This document shows, in pieces, positions 20,025-29,270 of a stretch of DNA of 64,000 nucleotides. The DNA lies in the NCBI GenBank assembly GCA_903821685.1, contig CAIJLW010000024.1, positions 1 through 64,000 of the forward strand. The letters run 5' to 3'. Below the pieces are notes generated by a model. The model was not told the origin of the DNA. It saw only the letters and a program-made list of their open reading frames with translations, and searched no databases. Every line of letters starts with the position of its first letter. Position 1 is the stretch's first letter. The translations under genes and the position numbers were made by a program. Source of the DNA: an uncultured Sphingomonadales bacterium. GTDB taxonomy: Bacteria > Pseudomonadota > Alphaproteobacteria > Sphingomonadales > Sphingomonadaceae.

Positions 20025-21571
20025 CCCAAGCAGGCTTCTAAAAATGGCTGGTCGAAACCAAATTGCCGTGCCTTTTCGAGTGTATAGGGTCGCACGCCGC
20101 CTGCGACCCATTCGCCGTGGATTATGCCGTCTGCATCTTCGTCGCGATGTTCAAATTTGAATAGGTCCTGCGTGACAATAACGTCACCTTCCATGCCAAT
20201 CACTTCAGTGATCTGCGTCGTTCGACGTGAACCGTCGCGCAGACGCTTTACCTGAACGATGAGATCGACGGATTCAGCTATCTGTCTTGAAATGGCTTCC
20301 TTCGGTATCTTGATGTCACCCATCAGGATCATGTTTTCCATACGGCCAAGACATTCGCGCGGATTGTTGGCGTGAAGCGTACACATGGATCCATCATGGC
20401 CCGTGTTCATGGCGGCGAGCAAATCGAAACATTCCGCACCACGAATTTCGCCCAAAATGATGCGGTCTGGACGCATACGCAGCGCGTTCTTCACAAGGTC
20501 ACCGATCGTAATCGCACCATCGCCTTCAAGATTTGGTGGGCGTGTTTCAAGCGGTAACCAATGTGGTTGCTGAAGCCGAAGTTCGGCGGCGTCTTCTATA
20601 GTCAACACGCGCTCACCGGGGTCAATCATTTTGGACAGGGCATTGAGCATGGTGATTTTACCTGAACCGGTGCCGCCCGAAATGACGATGTTCATCCGGC
20701 TCGCGCCCGCAATTTTGAGCGCAGTCGCCATCGCTTCGCTCATGGAACCAAAGCCCTTTAACATATCGATGGTAATCGGCTTTTCGGAGAATTTACGAAT
20801 GGAGATAGCGGTTCCGCGCAGTGACAAGGGCGGCACAATGACGTTGACGCGACTGCCGTCTTTTAGGCGCGCATCGGCAAGCGGCGTGGTCTGGTCGACG
20901 CGGCGACCCACTTGGTTGACGATCCGCTGTGCAATCTGAAACAAATGTTCTTCATCGCGAAACTGAATCGGCGCGATTTGCAGCTTGCCCTTTTTTTCGA
21001 TGTACGTTTGAAGCGGGCCGTTGACCATGATATCGGTGATATCCGGGTCGCTCAGTAATTCCTCAAGCGGCCCAAATCCAAGTAACTCGTCGACCAGAAC
21101 CTTTTCCAGTGCAAATTGCTCGCGCCGGTTCAGGGTAAGTTTAAGTTCTGCCAGAACTTCAAGGATGATTGGCCGGAATTCCTCTGTCAGCTCTTCTTTA
21201 TCTAGCGAAGCTGCGGCCTCCGGGTCTACACGCTCAAGCAAGCGAGGAAGCACCTGTTCCTTGATCTTATGGACCGAAGCTTCAAACCCCTGCGGGCCGT
21301 CATCAATAGGCGCAGTGTTGTTCGCGCGATCAGACAGACGGCTCATAGCCTCCTGCATCGACGTTTGTGGAATTATCGTACTGCCGGACAGATCGACCGT
21401 TTCAGGTGTTGGAAATTGTTCGTCGCTGCCAGCAGGCTGCATGTAATCGGGTTGCGGCTGCAAAACAGGCTGTTGTGGGGCAGGTACCATTCCGCTGCCC
21501 CGCATAGGGCCGGCGACGCCAAATGATGGACGTCCCGCAGATAAGCCTGATTTTTTTCCAAATGCGTTCAC
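20021..21571 (-). CDS. CpaF/TadA-type secretion ATPase with altered Walker A
   Basis: 516 residues, GTG start at 21571 with GGAG upstream. The N-terminus is a Gly/Pro/Gln-rich linker; the type II/IV secretion ATPase domain covers about residues 130-480. Catalytic segments are clear: [19 protein letters not shown] and [30 protein letters not shown]. These ATPases power assembly of Flp/Tad pili. The Walker A motif reads GGTGSGKIT: Ile306 replaces the Thr that coordinates Mg-ATP in the family (codon ATC; ACC would be normal). No other tad/cpa gene is in the window, so this copy is an orphan here. Confidence 0.93.
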   Translation of the reverse strand: MNAFGKKSGLSAGRPSFGVAGPMRGSGMVPAPQQPVLQPQPDYMQPAGSDEQFPTPETVDLSGSTIIPQTSMQEAMSRLSDRANNTAPIDDGPQGFEASVHKIKEQVLPRLLERVDPEAAASLDKEELTEEFRPIILEVLAELKLTLNRREQFALEKVLVDELLGFGPLEELLSDPDITDIMVNGPLQTYIEKKGKLQIAPIQFRDEEHLFQIAQRIVNQVGRRVDQTTPLADARLKDGSRVNVIVPPLSLRGTAISIRKFSEKPITIDMLKGFGSMSEAMATALKIAGASRMNIVISGGTGSGKITMLNALSKMIDPGERVLTIEDAAELRLQQPHWLPLETRPPNLEGDGAITIGDLVKNALRMRPDRIILGEIRGAECFDLLAAMNTGHDGSMCTLHANNPRECLGRMENMILMGDIKIPKEAISRQIAESVDLIVQVKRLRDGSRRTTQITEVIGMEGDVIVTQDLFKFEHRDEDADGIIHGEWVAGGVRPYTLEKARQFGFDQPFLEACLG

Positions 21572-21737
21572 GCTGACATGCTCCGATGGCCCTTGGTCGT
21601 CACCACATTGGTGCTATCTGGAAATGGTGAATAAAAAAGTAATGGTGGTATCGTTTATTACCCCCAGGCCATGGTTTCTGCAGCTTTCTATTCCGACAAA
21701 ACCTAACTAAGCGGATGCAGCAAAAAGGGAATTGTAC

Positions 21738-22616
21738 GTGTTGTCATCTTCGGCCCGGTCGGGCCTTTTTTATGCACTTTGTGGTTTTGCATTGCTGTCC
21801 TTGGGGGATGCGATCATTAAAACTATCGCCGGCGCGTGGCCAGGAACTGCGGTAGCCGCGCTGCGGTATGCGGTGGGTGCTTTAGGGCTTGGTACATTGC
21901 TGTTCGTCAAACAAGGGCGGCAGGGCTTTGCGATTCCCAAGCCGAAAGTTCAGCTTCTCCGGGGGTTTGCTGTTGCAACGGCGACCATTTGTTTCTTTTC
22001 ATCGATTTTCCTGATGCCGCTGGCAGAGGCTACGGCCATCGGTTTTACAAGCCCCATAATTACTGCCGTTTTGAGCTTTATCATTCTGCGTGAGCGGACG
22101 AATGCCACAAAGTGGTTGGCTACGATTATCGCATTTGGCGGTGTGCTGTTGATCATGCGACCGAATGTAGAAGATCTTGGCTGGGCTGCTTTACTACCGC
22201 TGGCCTCGGCATTTGCCATGGCGTTGGTGATGATCGGAAACCGCATGGTGGCTGGTGCCGGAACGCCTCTACTCATGCAGTTTCTTGTGGCCTCGGTCGC
22301 CGCTCCAGTGATTATCACTGCGGCCGTTGCGGGCCATTTTTCCGGGATCCCTGCGCTGCACGTTGGCGTTCCCGACTGGACAATCATCGCGCGCTGCTGT
22401 GTTGTGGCCATAACCGCAAGTGTTGGGCATTGGCTGATTTTCATGGGTACGATGCGCGCATCAGCCGCAGAAATCGCCCCGATGTCATATGTTCAATTGT
22501 TGATTGCGCTGGTCGTTGGCATTCTTGTTTTTGGCGACTGGCCTGATGTTACGTCCCTCCTTGGGTCAGGCATCATAATCGCTAGTAGCCTTCTTTTGCT
22601 GCGCAAATCGCGCTAA
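21738..22616 (+). CDS. DMT-superfamily (EamA) exporter
   Basis: About 292 residues with ten hydrophobic helices in two EamA repeats (approximate residues 8-140 and 150-290). The first repeat ends with a FIILRERTNATKWLATIIAFGGVLLI pattern split across helices, typical of the family. These inner-membrane carriers export small metabolites or amino acids; the substrate is not predictable. GTG at 21738 is 8 bases after AAAGGGA and is preferred over the TTG at 21732. It is divergent from the cpaF-like gene, with a 166-base intergenic region that shows no other feature I can name. Confidence 0.87.
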   Translation: MLSSSARSGLFYALCGFALLSLGDAIIKTIAGAWPGTAVAALRYAVGALGLGTLLFVKQGRQGFAIPKPKVQLLRGFAVATATICFFSSIFLMPLAEATAIGFTSPIITAVLSFIILRERTNATKWLATIIAFGGVLLIMRPNVEDLGWAALLPLASAFAMALVMIGNRMVAGAGTPLLMQFLVASVAAPVIITAAVAGHFSGIPALHVGVPDWTIIARCCVVAITASVGHWLIFMGTMRASAAEIAPMSYVQLLIALVVGILVFGDWPDVTSLLGSGIIIASSLLLLRKSR

Positions 22617-22685
22617 ATCCTGCGTCAGCACTGACGTAACAAATTAGCAAAAGACTTGGCCAAAACGGGCTGCTATCGCACCGTC

Positions 22686-25502
22686 ATGTCTGATCAAAAG
22701 CATCTCTACCTCGTTGACGGCTCCGCCTATATTTTCCGGGCCTATCACCGGCTGCCGCCGCTCACCAACAAGCATGGTGAACCTGTGGGCGCGGTATATG
22801 GCTATACCACGATGTTGTGGAAATTGGCGGATGACCTCAACCAAGCTGATGGTCCAACGCACATGGCGGTGGTGCTGGATAAATCCAGCCAGACCTTCCG
22901 CAACCGCATTTACGACCAATACAAGGCGCATCGTCCCGACCCGCCAGAAGATCTAAAGCCGCAATTTCCTATGATCCGCGATGCAACGCGCGCGTTTTCG
23001 TTGCCGCTGATCGAAGAGGATGATGTCGAAGCCGATGACATGATCGCAAGCTACGCCAAGGCTGCATGTGCCGCTGGCTGGCATGTCACCATCATCAGCA
23101 GCGATAAGGACCTGATGCAGCTTGTGGAACCCTGCATCGACATGTTCGACACCATGAAAAACGAACGCATCCGCGCCGAAGAAGTGCATGAAAAATTTGG
23201 TGTTGGCCCGGAAAAGGTTGGCGATGTGCTCGCGCTCATGGGCGATAGCGTAGATAATGTGCCGGGTGTACCGGGCGTTGGCCCAAAGACCGCGACCAAG
23301 CTGATTCAGGAATTTGGCGATCTCGAAAGCGTCTTGGCCGCGGCCCCGGATATGAAGCCATCCAAAATGCGCGATAACCTCATCGAGCATGCAGACAAGG
23401 CGCGGCTGTCGAAAGTTTTGGTCACGTTGAAAGAAGACTGCGCGCTGCCGATTGCCATTGAAGACATGGTTTTGGGTGCGATTCCGGAAGAGCCGCTGGC
23501 CGAATTTTTGCAGCATCATGGGTTTAATTCTCTGCTGAAGCGCATTGGGCATGTTGCGAACACCGCCGCTGCCAACAAGGCGATTGCGGGTAACCCCAAG
23601 GCGATGAACGCAGGCGACGGCGCGGAACGCGCGCCGGTAATGGGCGCGTCCGCCGTCCCTGCGCCGATGCCAAAGATCGACGTTTCGGCTTATGAATGCG
23701 TGACGGACATATCGCGGCTGGACCATTGGATCACCCGCGCCCGCGAAACCGGTACGCTTGGCTTTGACACCGAAACCGACAGCTTGCAGGCGGCGAGTGC
23801 GAACCTCGTTGGCCTAAGCCTCGCAGTAGCGCCCGGTGAAGCCTGTTACGTTCCGCTGGCGCATGGCGGGACCGATATGTTTGCCGAAAAGCCGGTGCAA
23901 ATCCCCATGGAGGCAGCGCTAGCCAAGTTACGTCCGCTTCTGAGCGATCCAAGCGTTCTGAAAATCGGCCAGAATTTGAAATATGATATGTCGGTGGTTG
24001 CGCGATATGATGTTCAGATCACGCCCTATGACGATACTATGGTGATGAGCTTTGCATTAGACGCAGGGCGTCAGGCGCATGGCATGGATGAGCTTTCAAA
24101 GACGCATCTCGGGCATGAATGCATTTCGTATAAAAGCGTCACTGGCACTGGCAAAAGCCAGATTGGCTTTGCAGCGGTGCCGCTGTCGGATGCCACCCGC
24201 TACGCAGCAGAAGACGCCGATGTCACATTGCGGCTTTGGTATCATCTGAAACTGCGGCTTAGCCCCGAAAAAGCGACCAGCGTTTATGAACTGGTAGACC
24301 GCCCGTTGGTGCCTGTGCTCTCGCAGATGGAATGTGCGGGCATAAAGGTCGATCGCGCCGCCCTTGCGCGCCTGTCGTCCGAATTTGCCACGCAAATGGA
24401 AGTGTTGGAAAAGGAAATCCACGGGCTGGCCGGACAGCCTTTTACCATTGGGAGCCCGCAGCAATTGGGCGACATTCTGTTTGGTAAAATGGGGTATAAG
24501 GGTGGCAAAAAGGGCAAGTCAGGGCAATATTCGACTGACGTGACGGTGCTTGAGGATCTTGCGGGACAGGGTATCGAAATCGCGCGCAAGGTGCTGGACT
24601 GGCGCCAGCTTGCAAAGCTTAAGTCCACCTATACAGACAGCCTGCAGCAGCAGATTGACCCGAAAACAGGCCGCGTACACACGAGCTACAGCCTGGTGGG
24701 TGCGCAAACCGGGCGACTATCGTCAACGGACCCCAATTTGCAGAATATTCCCATTCGGACCGAGACGGGGCGTCAGATAAGGGACGCATTTGTCGCGGAA
24801 CCCGGCAATGTCATATTGTCTGCCGACTATAGCCAGATCGAACTGCGCCTTGCCGCGCATTTTGCCGATGTGGCGCCTTTGCGCGATGCTTTTGAAAAGG
24901 GCGAAGATATCCATGCGCGCACCGCGCTGGAACTGTTTGGCGAAGTCAACCGCGACACACGCGGACGGGCTAAAACAATCAACTTCTCCATCCTCTATGG
25001 CATTTCGCGATGGGGACTTTCAAAGCGTCTGGAATCTTCGGCGGACGAGGCGCAGGCGCTTATTGACGCGTATTTCAAACGCTTCCCCGGCATTTCCAAT
25101 TATATTCAGGAAACGATGGCCACAGTGCGCGAATGTGGGCACTCAACCACCTTGTTCGGGCGTAAAACATGGTTTCCGCGCATTACGTCACCCAACCAAG
25201 CCGAACGGCAGGGCAGCGAGCGTGCGGCGATAAATGCACCCATTCAAGGGACAAGCGCCGACATCATCAAACGCGCCATGGTGCAAATGGGACCGGCGCT
25301 TAAAGCTGCTGGCTTAGGTCACGTCCAAATGCTGCTTCAGGTGCATGACGAATTGGTATTTGAATTGCCGCAAGCCGATGTCGCGGCCGCAAGCGAGATC
25401 ATCCGCAACGTTATGGCCAATGCCGCAGAGCCGCTGGTGAAGCTCAACGTGCCCTTGGGCATTGAAATCGGCACTGGACCAAGCTGGGGGGCGGCGCACT
25501 AA
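22686..25502 (+). CDS. polA: DNA polymerase I
   Basis: 938 residues with all three domains. The N-terminal 5'-3' exonuclease starts LYLVDGSAYIFRAYH and has DDVEADDMIAS. The 3'-5' proofreading domain has the metal-binding GFDTETD near residue 360, so proofreading should be intact. The polymerase domain has motif A SADYSQIELRL (about 711), the O-helix region RGRAKTINFSILYG and motif C QVHDELVFELP. It fills gaps and removes RNA primers. The ATG at 22686 matches the family start. It is convergent with the DUF2171 gene with a gap of 18 bases and no visible terminator. Confidence 0.98.
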   Translation: MSDQKHLYLVDGSAYIFRAYHRLPPLTNKHGEPVGAVYGYTTMLWKLADDLNQADGPTHMAVVLDKSSQTFRNRIYDQYKAHRPDPPEDLKPQFPMIRDATRAFSLPLIEEDDVEADDMIASYAKAACAAGWHVTIISSDKDLMQLVEPCIDMFDTMKNERIRAEEVHEKFGVGPEKVGDVLALMGDSVDNVPGVPGVGPKTATKLIQEFGDLESVLAAAPDMKPSKMRDNLIEHADKARLSKVLVTLKEDCALPIAIEDMVLGAIPEEPLAEFLQHHGFNSLLKRIGHVANTAAANKAIAGNPKAMNAGDGAERAPVMGASAVPAPMPKIDVSAYECVTDISRLDHWITRARETGTLGFDTETDSLQAASANLVGLSLAVAPGEACYVPLAHGGTDMFAEKPVQIPMEAALAKLRPLLSDPSVLKIGQNLKYDMSVVARYDVQITPYDDTMVMSFALDAGRQAHGMDELSKTHLGHECISYKSVTGTGKSQIGFAAVPLSDATRYAAEDADVTLRLWYHLKLRLSPEKATSVYELVDRPLVPVLSQMECAGIKVDRAALARLSSEFATQMEVLEKEIHGLAGQPFTIGSPQQLGDILFGKMGYKGGKKGKSGQYSTDVTVLEDLAGQGIEIARKVLDWRQLAKLKSTYTDSLQQQIDPKTGRVHTSYSLVGAQTGRLSSTDPNLQNIPIRTETGRQIRDAFVAEPGNVILSADYSQIELRLAAHFADVAPLRDAFEKGEDIHARTALELFGEVNRDTRGRAKTINFSILYGISRWGLSKRLESSADEAQALIDAYFKRFPGISNYIQETMATVRECGHSTTLFGRKTWFPRITSPNQAERQGSERAAINAPIQGTSADIIKRAMVQMGPALKAAGLGHVQMLLQVHDELVFELPQADVAAASEIIRNVMANAAEPLVKLNVPLGIEIGTGPSWGAAH

Positions 25503-25520
25503 AGTCGCCGCCACGCTGTA

Positions 25521-25775
25521 TCAGCTGTCTTTGGTTTCTTCAGTTTCAAACGTCAACGCAACGTCGCCATTGGCCGATAGCCGGACAGTGTTATCGTGGA
25601 CCGAGGCCACCAGTCCGCCATCAATATAATGATGATGGCCTTCATGGCCGCCTTGTCCTGAATCTGACTTGGTCAGCTTGATGCGATTGCCTTCAACGCC
25701 ATCAACGGTGCCAACATGAACGCCGTCAGCGCCTATAACTTCTGCATGTTCTTTAATTTGCGATAGGTCGGCCAT
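25521..25775 (-). CDS. DUF2171 domain protein, probable general-stress gene
   Basis: 84 residues. The pattern IKEHAEVIGADGVHVGTVDGVEGNRIKLTK followed by HHHYIDGGLVASVHDNTVRLS is characteristic of DUF2171, a small PRC-barrel-like beta protein. The ATG at 25775 follows AAGGAAC. A near-perfect EcfG-type promoter lies 30 bases upstream, so it should be induced in the general stress response. The biochemical role is unknown. An open extension to 25892 runs through the promoter and is not used. Confidence 0.87.
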   Translation of the reverse strand: MADLSQIKEHAEVIGADGVHVGTVDGVEGNRIKLTKSDSGQGGHEGHHHYIDGGLVASVHDNTVRLSANGDVALTFETEETKDS

Positions 25776-25804
25776 ATTATGTTCCTTTGGTTGAGAACAT
25801 AGCC

Positions 25805-25830
25805 AACGCTTGAAAATGCTTATGGGTTCC
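25805..25830 (-). promoter_or_regulatory. EcfG-type general stress promoter of the DUF2171 gene
   Basis: On the minus strand GGAAC (complement of 25826-25830) and CGTT (complement of 25805-25808) are separated by exactly 17 bases. This is the consensus recognised by the alphaproteobacterial ECF sigma factor EcfG. The start codon lies about 30 bases downstream with a good ribosome-binding site. Confidence 0.75.
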
Positions 25831-25888
25831 AACTGAACCACTTTGAAATCATACAGACCACGCCACAACAGGCGGTTGCTTAACAGAT

Positions 25889-26782
25889 TCAACCGCGGTT
25901 GCGGGTTTGCGTATATGTGCCAAGCAAGCGGACCGAGTTGCAGTGGAAGCGCAGTTCCTCCAATGCGCGGTCGACGGCTGGGTCGCCCGGTGCGCCTTCG
26001 ATATCGGCAAAGAATTCCGTGGCGGCAAAGCTTGCGCCGTTTTGATAGCTTTCAAGCTTCGTCATATTGACGCCGTTTGTCGCAAAGCCGCCCATCGCCT
26101 TATACAAAGCGGCGGGGATGTTCTTGACCTCAAAAATGAGGGTGGTCATCAACGTGCCCGTGAGGGTGCTGCGATCGACGGGCGCGCGTGAAAGTACAAC
26201 AAATCGTGTCATGTTGCTCATATCGTCTTGCACGGCATCGTTAATGGCAACCAGACCATATAAAGCGGCCGCAATCGGCGGCGCGATGGCCGCAGCCGAC
26301 GGGTCGTCATTGGCGGCAACAAACGCAGCAGCGGCGGCGGTGTCCGCATAGGCAACCGGAATTATGCCATTGGCGCGCAGGAAATGCCGGCACTGGCCAA
26401 GCGCTTGCGGATGGCTCATCGCCGTTTTTATGACTGCGTCTGCGGATTTTGCCATCAGACAATGGCGGATCGACATAAAATGCTCGGCTATGATGCTAAG
26501 GCCCGATTCAGGGAGCAAAAAGTGAATGTCCGCAACGCGGCCATGCAGCGAATTTTCTATTGGAATGATTGCACACGCCGCCGTTCCGTCCTGTACCGCA
26601 TCAATGGCGTCTTCGAACGAAAAACAGGGCAGGGGCAAGCAGTCGGCATCATATTCCAGAGCCGCCAAATGCGAGTTTGCCCCCGGCGCGCCTTGAAAGG
26701 CAATCGCTTTTGCAGAAAGTTCATGTGCAGCAAGCGTCATGTCTTTGACAATTGCCAGTGCGGGTGCGGGATAACTGTTCAT
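25889..26782 (-). CDS. pheA: Prephenate dehydratase
   Basis: 297 residues, monofunctional (no chorismate mutase domain). It converts prephenate to phenylpyruvate in phenylalanine synthesis. The catalytic domain begins FQGAPGANSHLAA and contains SHPQALGQCRHFL and the conserved Thr-Arg-Phe in MTRFVVLSR. A C-terminal ACT domain (about residues 205-290) with LESYQNGASFAATEFF is the phenylalanine feedback site. The ATG is at 26782. It is divergent from the cytochrome c gene across a 146-base region containing a perfect inverted repeat. Confidence 0.97.
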   Translation of the reverse strand: MNSYPAPALAIVKDMTLAAHELSAKAIAFQGAPGANSHLAALEYDADCLPLPCFSFEDAIDAVQDGTAACAIIPIENSLHGRVADIHFLLPESGLSIIAEHFMSIRHCLMAKSADAVIKTAMSHPQALGQCRHFLRANGIIPVAYADTAAAAAFVAANDDPSAAAIAPPIAAALYGLVAINDAVQDDMSNMTRFVVLSRAPVDRSTLTGTLMTTLIFEVKNIPAALYKAMGGFATNGVNMTKLESYQNGASFAATEFFADIEGAPGDPAVDRALEELRFHCNSVRLLGTYTQTRNRG

Positions 26783-26816
26783 AGGGGCAGAGCGTTAGGA
26801 TAGGGAAACTTATCGG

Positions 26817-26840
26817 GCAAGTGTCGATTTGGACACTTGC
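26817..26840. promoter_or_regulatory. Perfect dyad between pheA and the cytochrome c gene
   Basis: GCAAGTGTC (26817-26825) and GACACTTGC (26832-26840) are exact inverted repeats around 6 bases. It lies 35 bases upstream of the pheA start, in a divergent promoter region, so an operator bound by a dimeric regulator is more likely than a terminator. No regulator gene adjoins it. Confidence 0.45.
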
Positions 26841-26928
26841 ACCCGCCAACGCCCGCCATTAGAGGGGCCCATAGAACCGGCCGTCATTCTGCGCCGGCGT
26901 TTTAACGCACTTTCAAGGCTGATAAACA

Positions 26929-27561
26929 ATGGATGATCGTAGTAACACAATTGCAGGCTGGGTTTTGGCAGGCGGCATCGTCGCGCTTGGACTGAGCATC
27001 GTCACGGGCATGTATTTCCACCCGGAGGCGCCTGAAAAAGAGGGCTTTGCCGTTGTTGCGGAGGCATCGGGCGATGCCGGCGGCGTCGCTGTAGTGCCTA
27101 TCGCAACGCTGCTCGCGACTGCCGATGTCGCCAAGGGCGAAGCTGTTTTCAAGAAGTGCGCGGCTTGCCATACTATTGCACAAGGTGGCGCAAACGGCAT
27201 TGGCCCGAATCTCTGGGCATCAATGGGTAAGCCACATGGCCATGTGGCTGGATTTGCTTATTCCGACGCGTTGAAAAGCGTTCCAGGTAACTGGGATTGG
27301 GAAGGCATGGACAAATGGTTGGCCAACCCAAAGAAATATGCGCCGGGTACCAAGATGACCTTTGCGGGTCTTGGCAATCCGGAAGAACGCGCGAATTTGA
27401 TCTTATATCTAAACGCGCAAGGTTCAAACCTGCCTTTGCCCGCGCCTCCTGCGGCAGAAGCGCCCGCCGCTGACGCAGCCGCCGCCGATGCAGCAGCACC
27501 TGCCGCAGCACCAGCAGCAGATGCTGCCGCACCAGCAGCTGCCGCAGCTCCGGCTAAGTAA
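26929..27561 (+). CDS. Membrane-anchored class I cytochrome c with Ala/Pro-rich tail
   Basis: 210 residues. An uncleaved N-terminal helix (about residues 8-27) anchors a single c-type heme domain. The heme site is CAACH at 77-81 and the axial Met is M143 in GTKMTFAG, as in cytochrome c2/c552. The last ~43 residues (168-210) are a low-complexity chain of Ala and Pro with spaced Asp. The protein likely carries electrons between the bc1 complex and oxidases, as CycM does in other alphaproteobacteria; the tail is not part of that fold. It is convergent with the LOG-family gene. Confidence 0.92.
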   Translation: MDDRSNTIAGWVLAGGIVALGLSIVTGMYFHPEAPEKEGFAVVAEASGDAGGVAVVPIATLLATADVAKGEAVFKKCAACHTIAQGGANGIGPNLWASMGKPHGHVAGFAYSDALKSVPGNWDWEGMDKWLANPKKYAPGTKMTFAGLGNPEERANLILYLNAQGSNLPLPAPPAAEAPAADAAAADAAAPAAAPAADAAAPAAAAAPAK

Positions 27562-27571
27562 CTCGGTTAAA

Positions 27572-28438
27572 TCAATGTGACACTTCGTAGAAATCGCAGA
27601 TGGCATCCCATGCCTCTTCTGCGGTTTCTACGAATTGGAAAAGTTCCAAGTCACGCGGGCTGATGACGCCCTCGAGCATAAGCTCCTCAAAATTCACCAC
27701 GCGGTTCCAAAATTCACGCCCGAACAGCAGGATTGGCATCTTTTTGATCTTGCCCGTCTGAATCAGTGTGAGCAGTTCGAAAAACTCATCAAAGGTGCCA
27801 AAACCGCCGGGGAAAACCGCGACCGCGCGTGCCCGAAGCAAGAAGTGCATTTTGCGCAACGCGAAATAATGGAATTGAAAGCTTAAACGTGGCGTCACGA
27901 ACAGGTTTGGCGCTTGCTCGTGCGGAAGCACGATGTTGAGACCAATGGATTCTGCACCGACATCATGTGCACCGCGGTTTGCAGCTTCCATGATCGAAGG
28001 ACCGCCGCCTGAGCATACGACGAAATGGCGACGGCCTTCTTCATCGGTGACATTGGCTTTTCCGGCCAGCTGCGCCAAATGGCGGGCTTCGGCGTAGAAA
28101 CGTGACTTCTCTTTCATCCGCTCAGCGATGATTGTCGCCCGCTCGCCTTCAGCCTCGGCCAACAATGCCTCTGCCGCTTCAGGCTCGGGGATGCGCGCGG
28201 AGCCGTAAATCACGAGCATGGAACCGATATTCGCCTCATCGAGCAGCATTTCGGTTTTGAGCAATTCCAGTTGGAACCGCACCGGGCGTAAATCTTCGCG
28301 CAGCAGGAATTCGGTGTCCTGAAATGCCAGCCTGTATGACTTGCTTTGCGTCTGAGGGGTAGAGAGTTGCTGTTCAGCAAAATCCGCTTCTTGTTGTGCT
28401 TTGTAGAAACGGCGATCGTTAATTTTTGTGTCTGTCAT
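27572..28438 (-). CDS. LOG-family (TIGR00730) protein
   Basis: 288 residues with the lysine-decarboxylase-like/LOG fold. The nucleotide-binding signature PGGFGTFDEFFE is present, preceded by VCSGGGPSIMEAANRGAHD. Such proteins are nucleotide 5'-monophosphate N-glycosidases (cytokinin-type LOG or PpnN-like). The N-terminal ~90 residues extend beyond the minimal LOG domain, as in the longer bacterial members, so purine nucleotide turnover is as likely as cytokinin release. The ATG at 28438 is clear. It lies 39 bases downstream of the extensin-like gene on the same strand. Confidence 0.88.
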   Translation of the reverse strand: MTDTKINDRRFYKAQQEADFAEQQLSTPQTQSKSYRLAFQDTEFLLREDLRPVRFQLELLKTEMLLDEANIGSMLVIYGSARIPEPEAAEALLAEAEGERATIIAERMKEKSRFYAEARHLAQLAGKANVTDEEGRRHFVVCSGGGPSIMEAANRGAHDVGAESIGLNIVLPHEQAPNLFVTPRLSFQFHYFALRKMHFLLRARAVAVFPGGFGTFDEFFELLTLIQTGKIKKMPILLFGREFWNRVVNFEELMLEGVISPRDLELFQFVETAEEAWDAICDFYEVSH

Positions 28439-28477
28439 TACCCTGTATGTAGGGAGAATAAGTCGCTTTTGCCACCC

Positions 28478-29140
28478 CTATCGGCAAAAAGACGTTCCGT
28501 TGGTCATCGACTTCGCCATGTCGAAATGGAAATGGTTTGCATGCGCCGCATTGTAATCAGGGCCAAGAACCGTACCAAAGCGCTTACAGGCCGACTGGTG
28601 TAGGCGGCGCAAAAATGCCTGTTCTGCAGATGATCCGCGCCATCCATCAAGCACGGAAACACGCCGTCCATCGCGCAGGATAAAGGCCGAAACGTCGACA
28701 GCATTGGCAAAGGCGTGCTCGGATAATCTGCCTGATCGAGCTCCATTCATGTTCCGGCAGTTGAATGTGCCCATGGTTTCGATCCGGACAACTTCGCCTT
28801 TAAGATACATCTTTGCGGCAGGGCCAACGGCGAAGCGCGCCCAATCCGTGAAATTGTCTGCGAGCGGGCAGGTCATTGCCCCTAAATTTGTTGTCGGCGT
28901 ACCAAAATCCATAAGCTTAATGGTATCAATAGTGCGGCATCCGCCATCGAAGCTTTTGTTCGGTAGGCCTGAAAAGCGGACTGATTTTGCCTTGAGCCCG
29001 GCCCTGCACTTGCGGACAGTTTCTGACGATAAACTCTGGCTTGAACGGGGTGCCTCAGGCTTTTCCCGCCCGCCACATGACGACAGCAACAAGACGCTGC
29101 CGACCAGAATGCATCGTTTGAACGTTTCCCACCCCATCAT
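28478..29140 (-). CDS. Extensin-like lipoprotein
   Basis: About 220 residues from ATG 29140 (29137 is the next codon). The N-terminus is a lipoprotein signal with lipobox LSSC near residue 22. The remaining sequence matches the extensin-like C-terminal domain: an early Cys pair, then LSEHAFANAVDVSAFIL and the late HANHFHFDMA, which resembles the metal-binding His/Asp pattern of D-Ala-D-Ala carboxypeptidase-like enzymes. A cell-wall peptidase role is plausible but unproven. It is divergent from the MsrQ-like gene. Confidence 0.85.
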   Translation of the reverse strand: MMGWETFKRCILVGSVLLLSSCGGREKPEAPRSSQSLSSETVRKCRAGLKAKSVRFSGLPNKSFDGGCRTIDTIKLMDFGTPTTNLGAMTCPLADNFTDWARFAVGPAAKMYLKGEVVRIETMGTFNCRNMNGARSGRLSEHAFANAVDVSAFILRDGRRVSVLDGWRGSSAEQAFLRRLHQSACKRFGTVLGPDYNAAHANHFHFDMAKSMTNGTSFCR

Positions 29141-29155
29141 GTCTTCATAAAGCAT

Positions 29156-29170
29156 TGCACGAAACGTGCA
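29156..29170. promoter_or_regulatory. Dyad in the divergent extensin-like / MsrQ-like region
   Basis: TGCACG-AAA-CGTGCA is a perfect 6-3-6 inverted repeat, 16 bases upstream of the extensin-like start. Its place between divergent genes suggests an operator; nothing more can be said. Confidence 0.3.
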
Positions 29171-29270
29171 GCCAAAAAATGATGATATATGGTGCATGTC
29201 TCTGGAATATTGCGGATGTCGGTTTAATTTGCGCGTTGCGCCGAACCAAACGGGCCACTATCAAAAACCT

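Noticed and set aside
22953-23726. 257-residue minus-strand frame inside polA
   Set aside because: Shadow of polA; polA has every expected catalytic motif.
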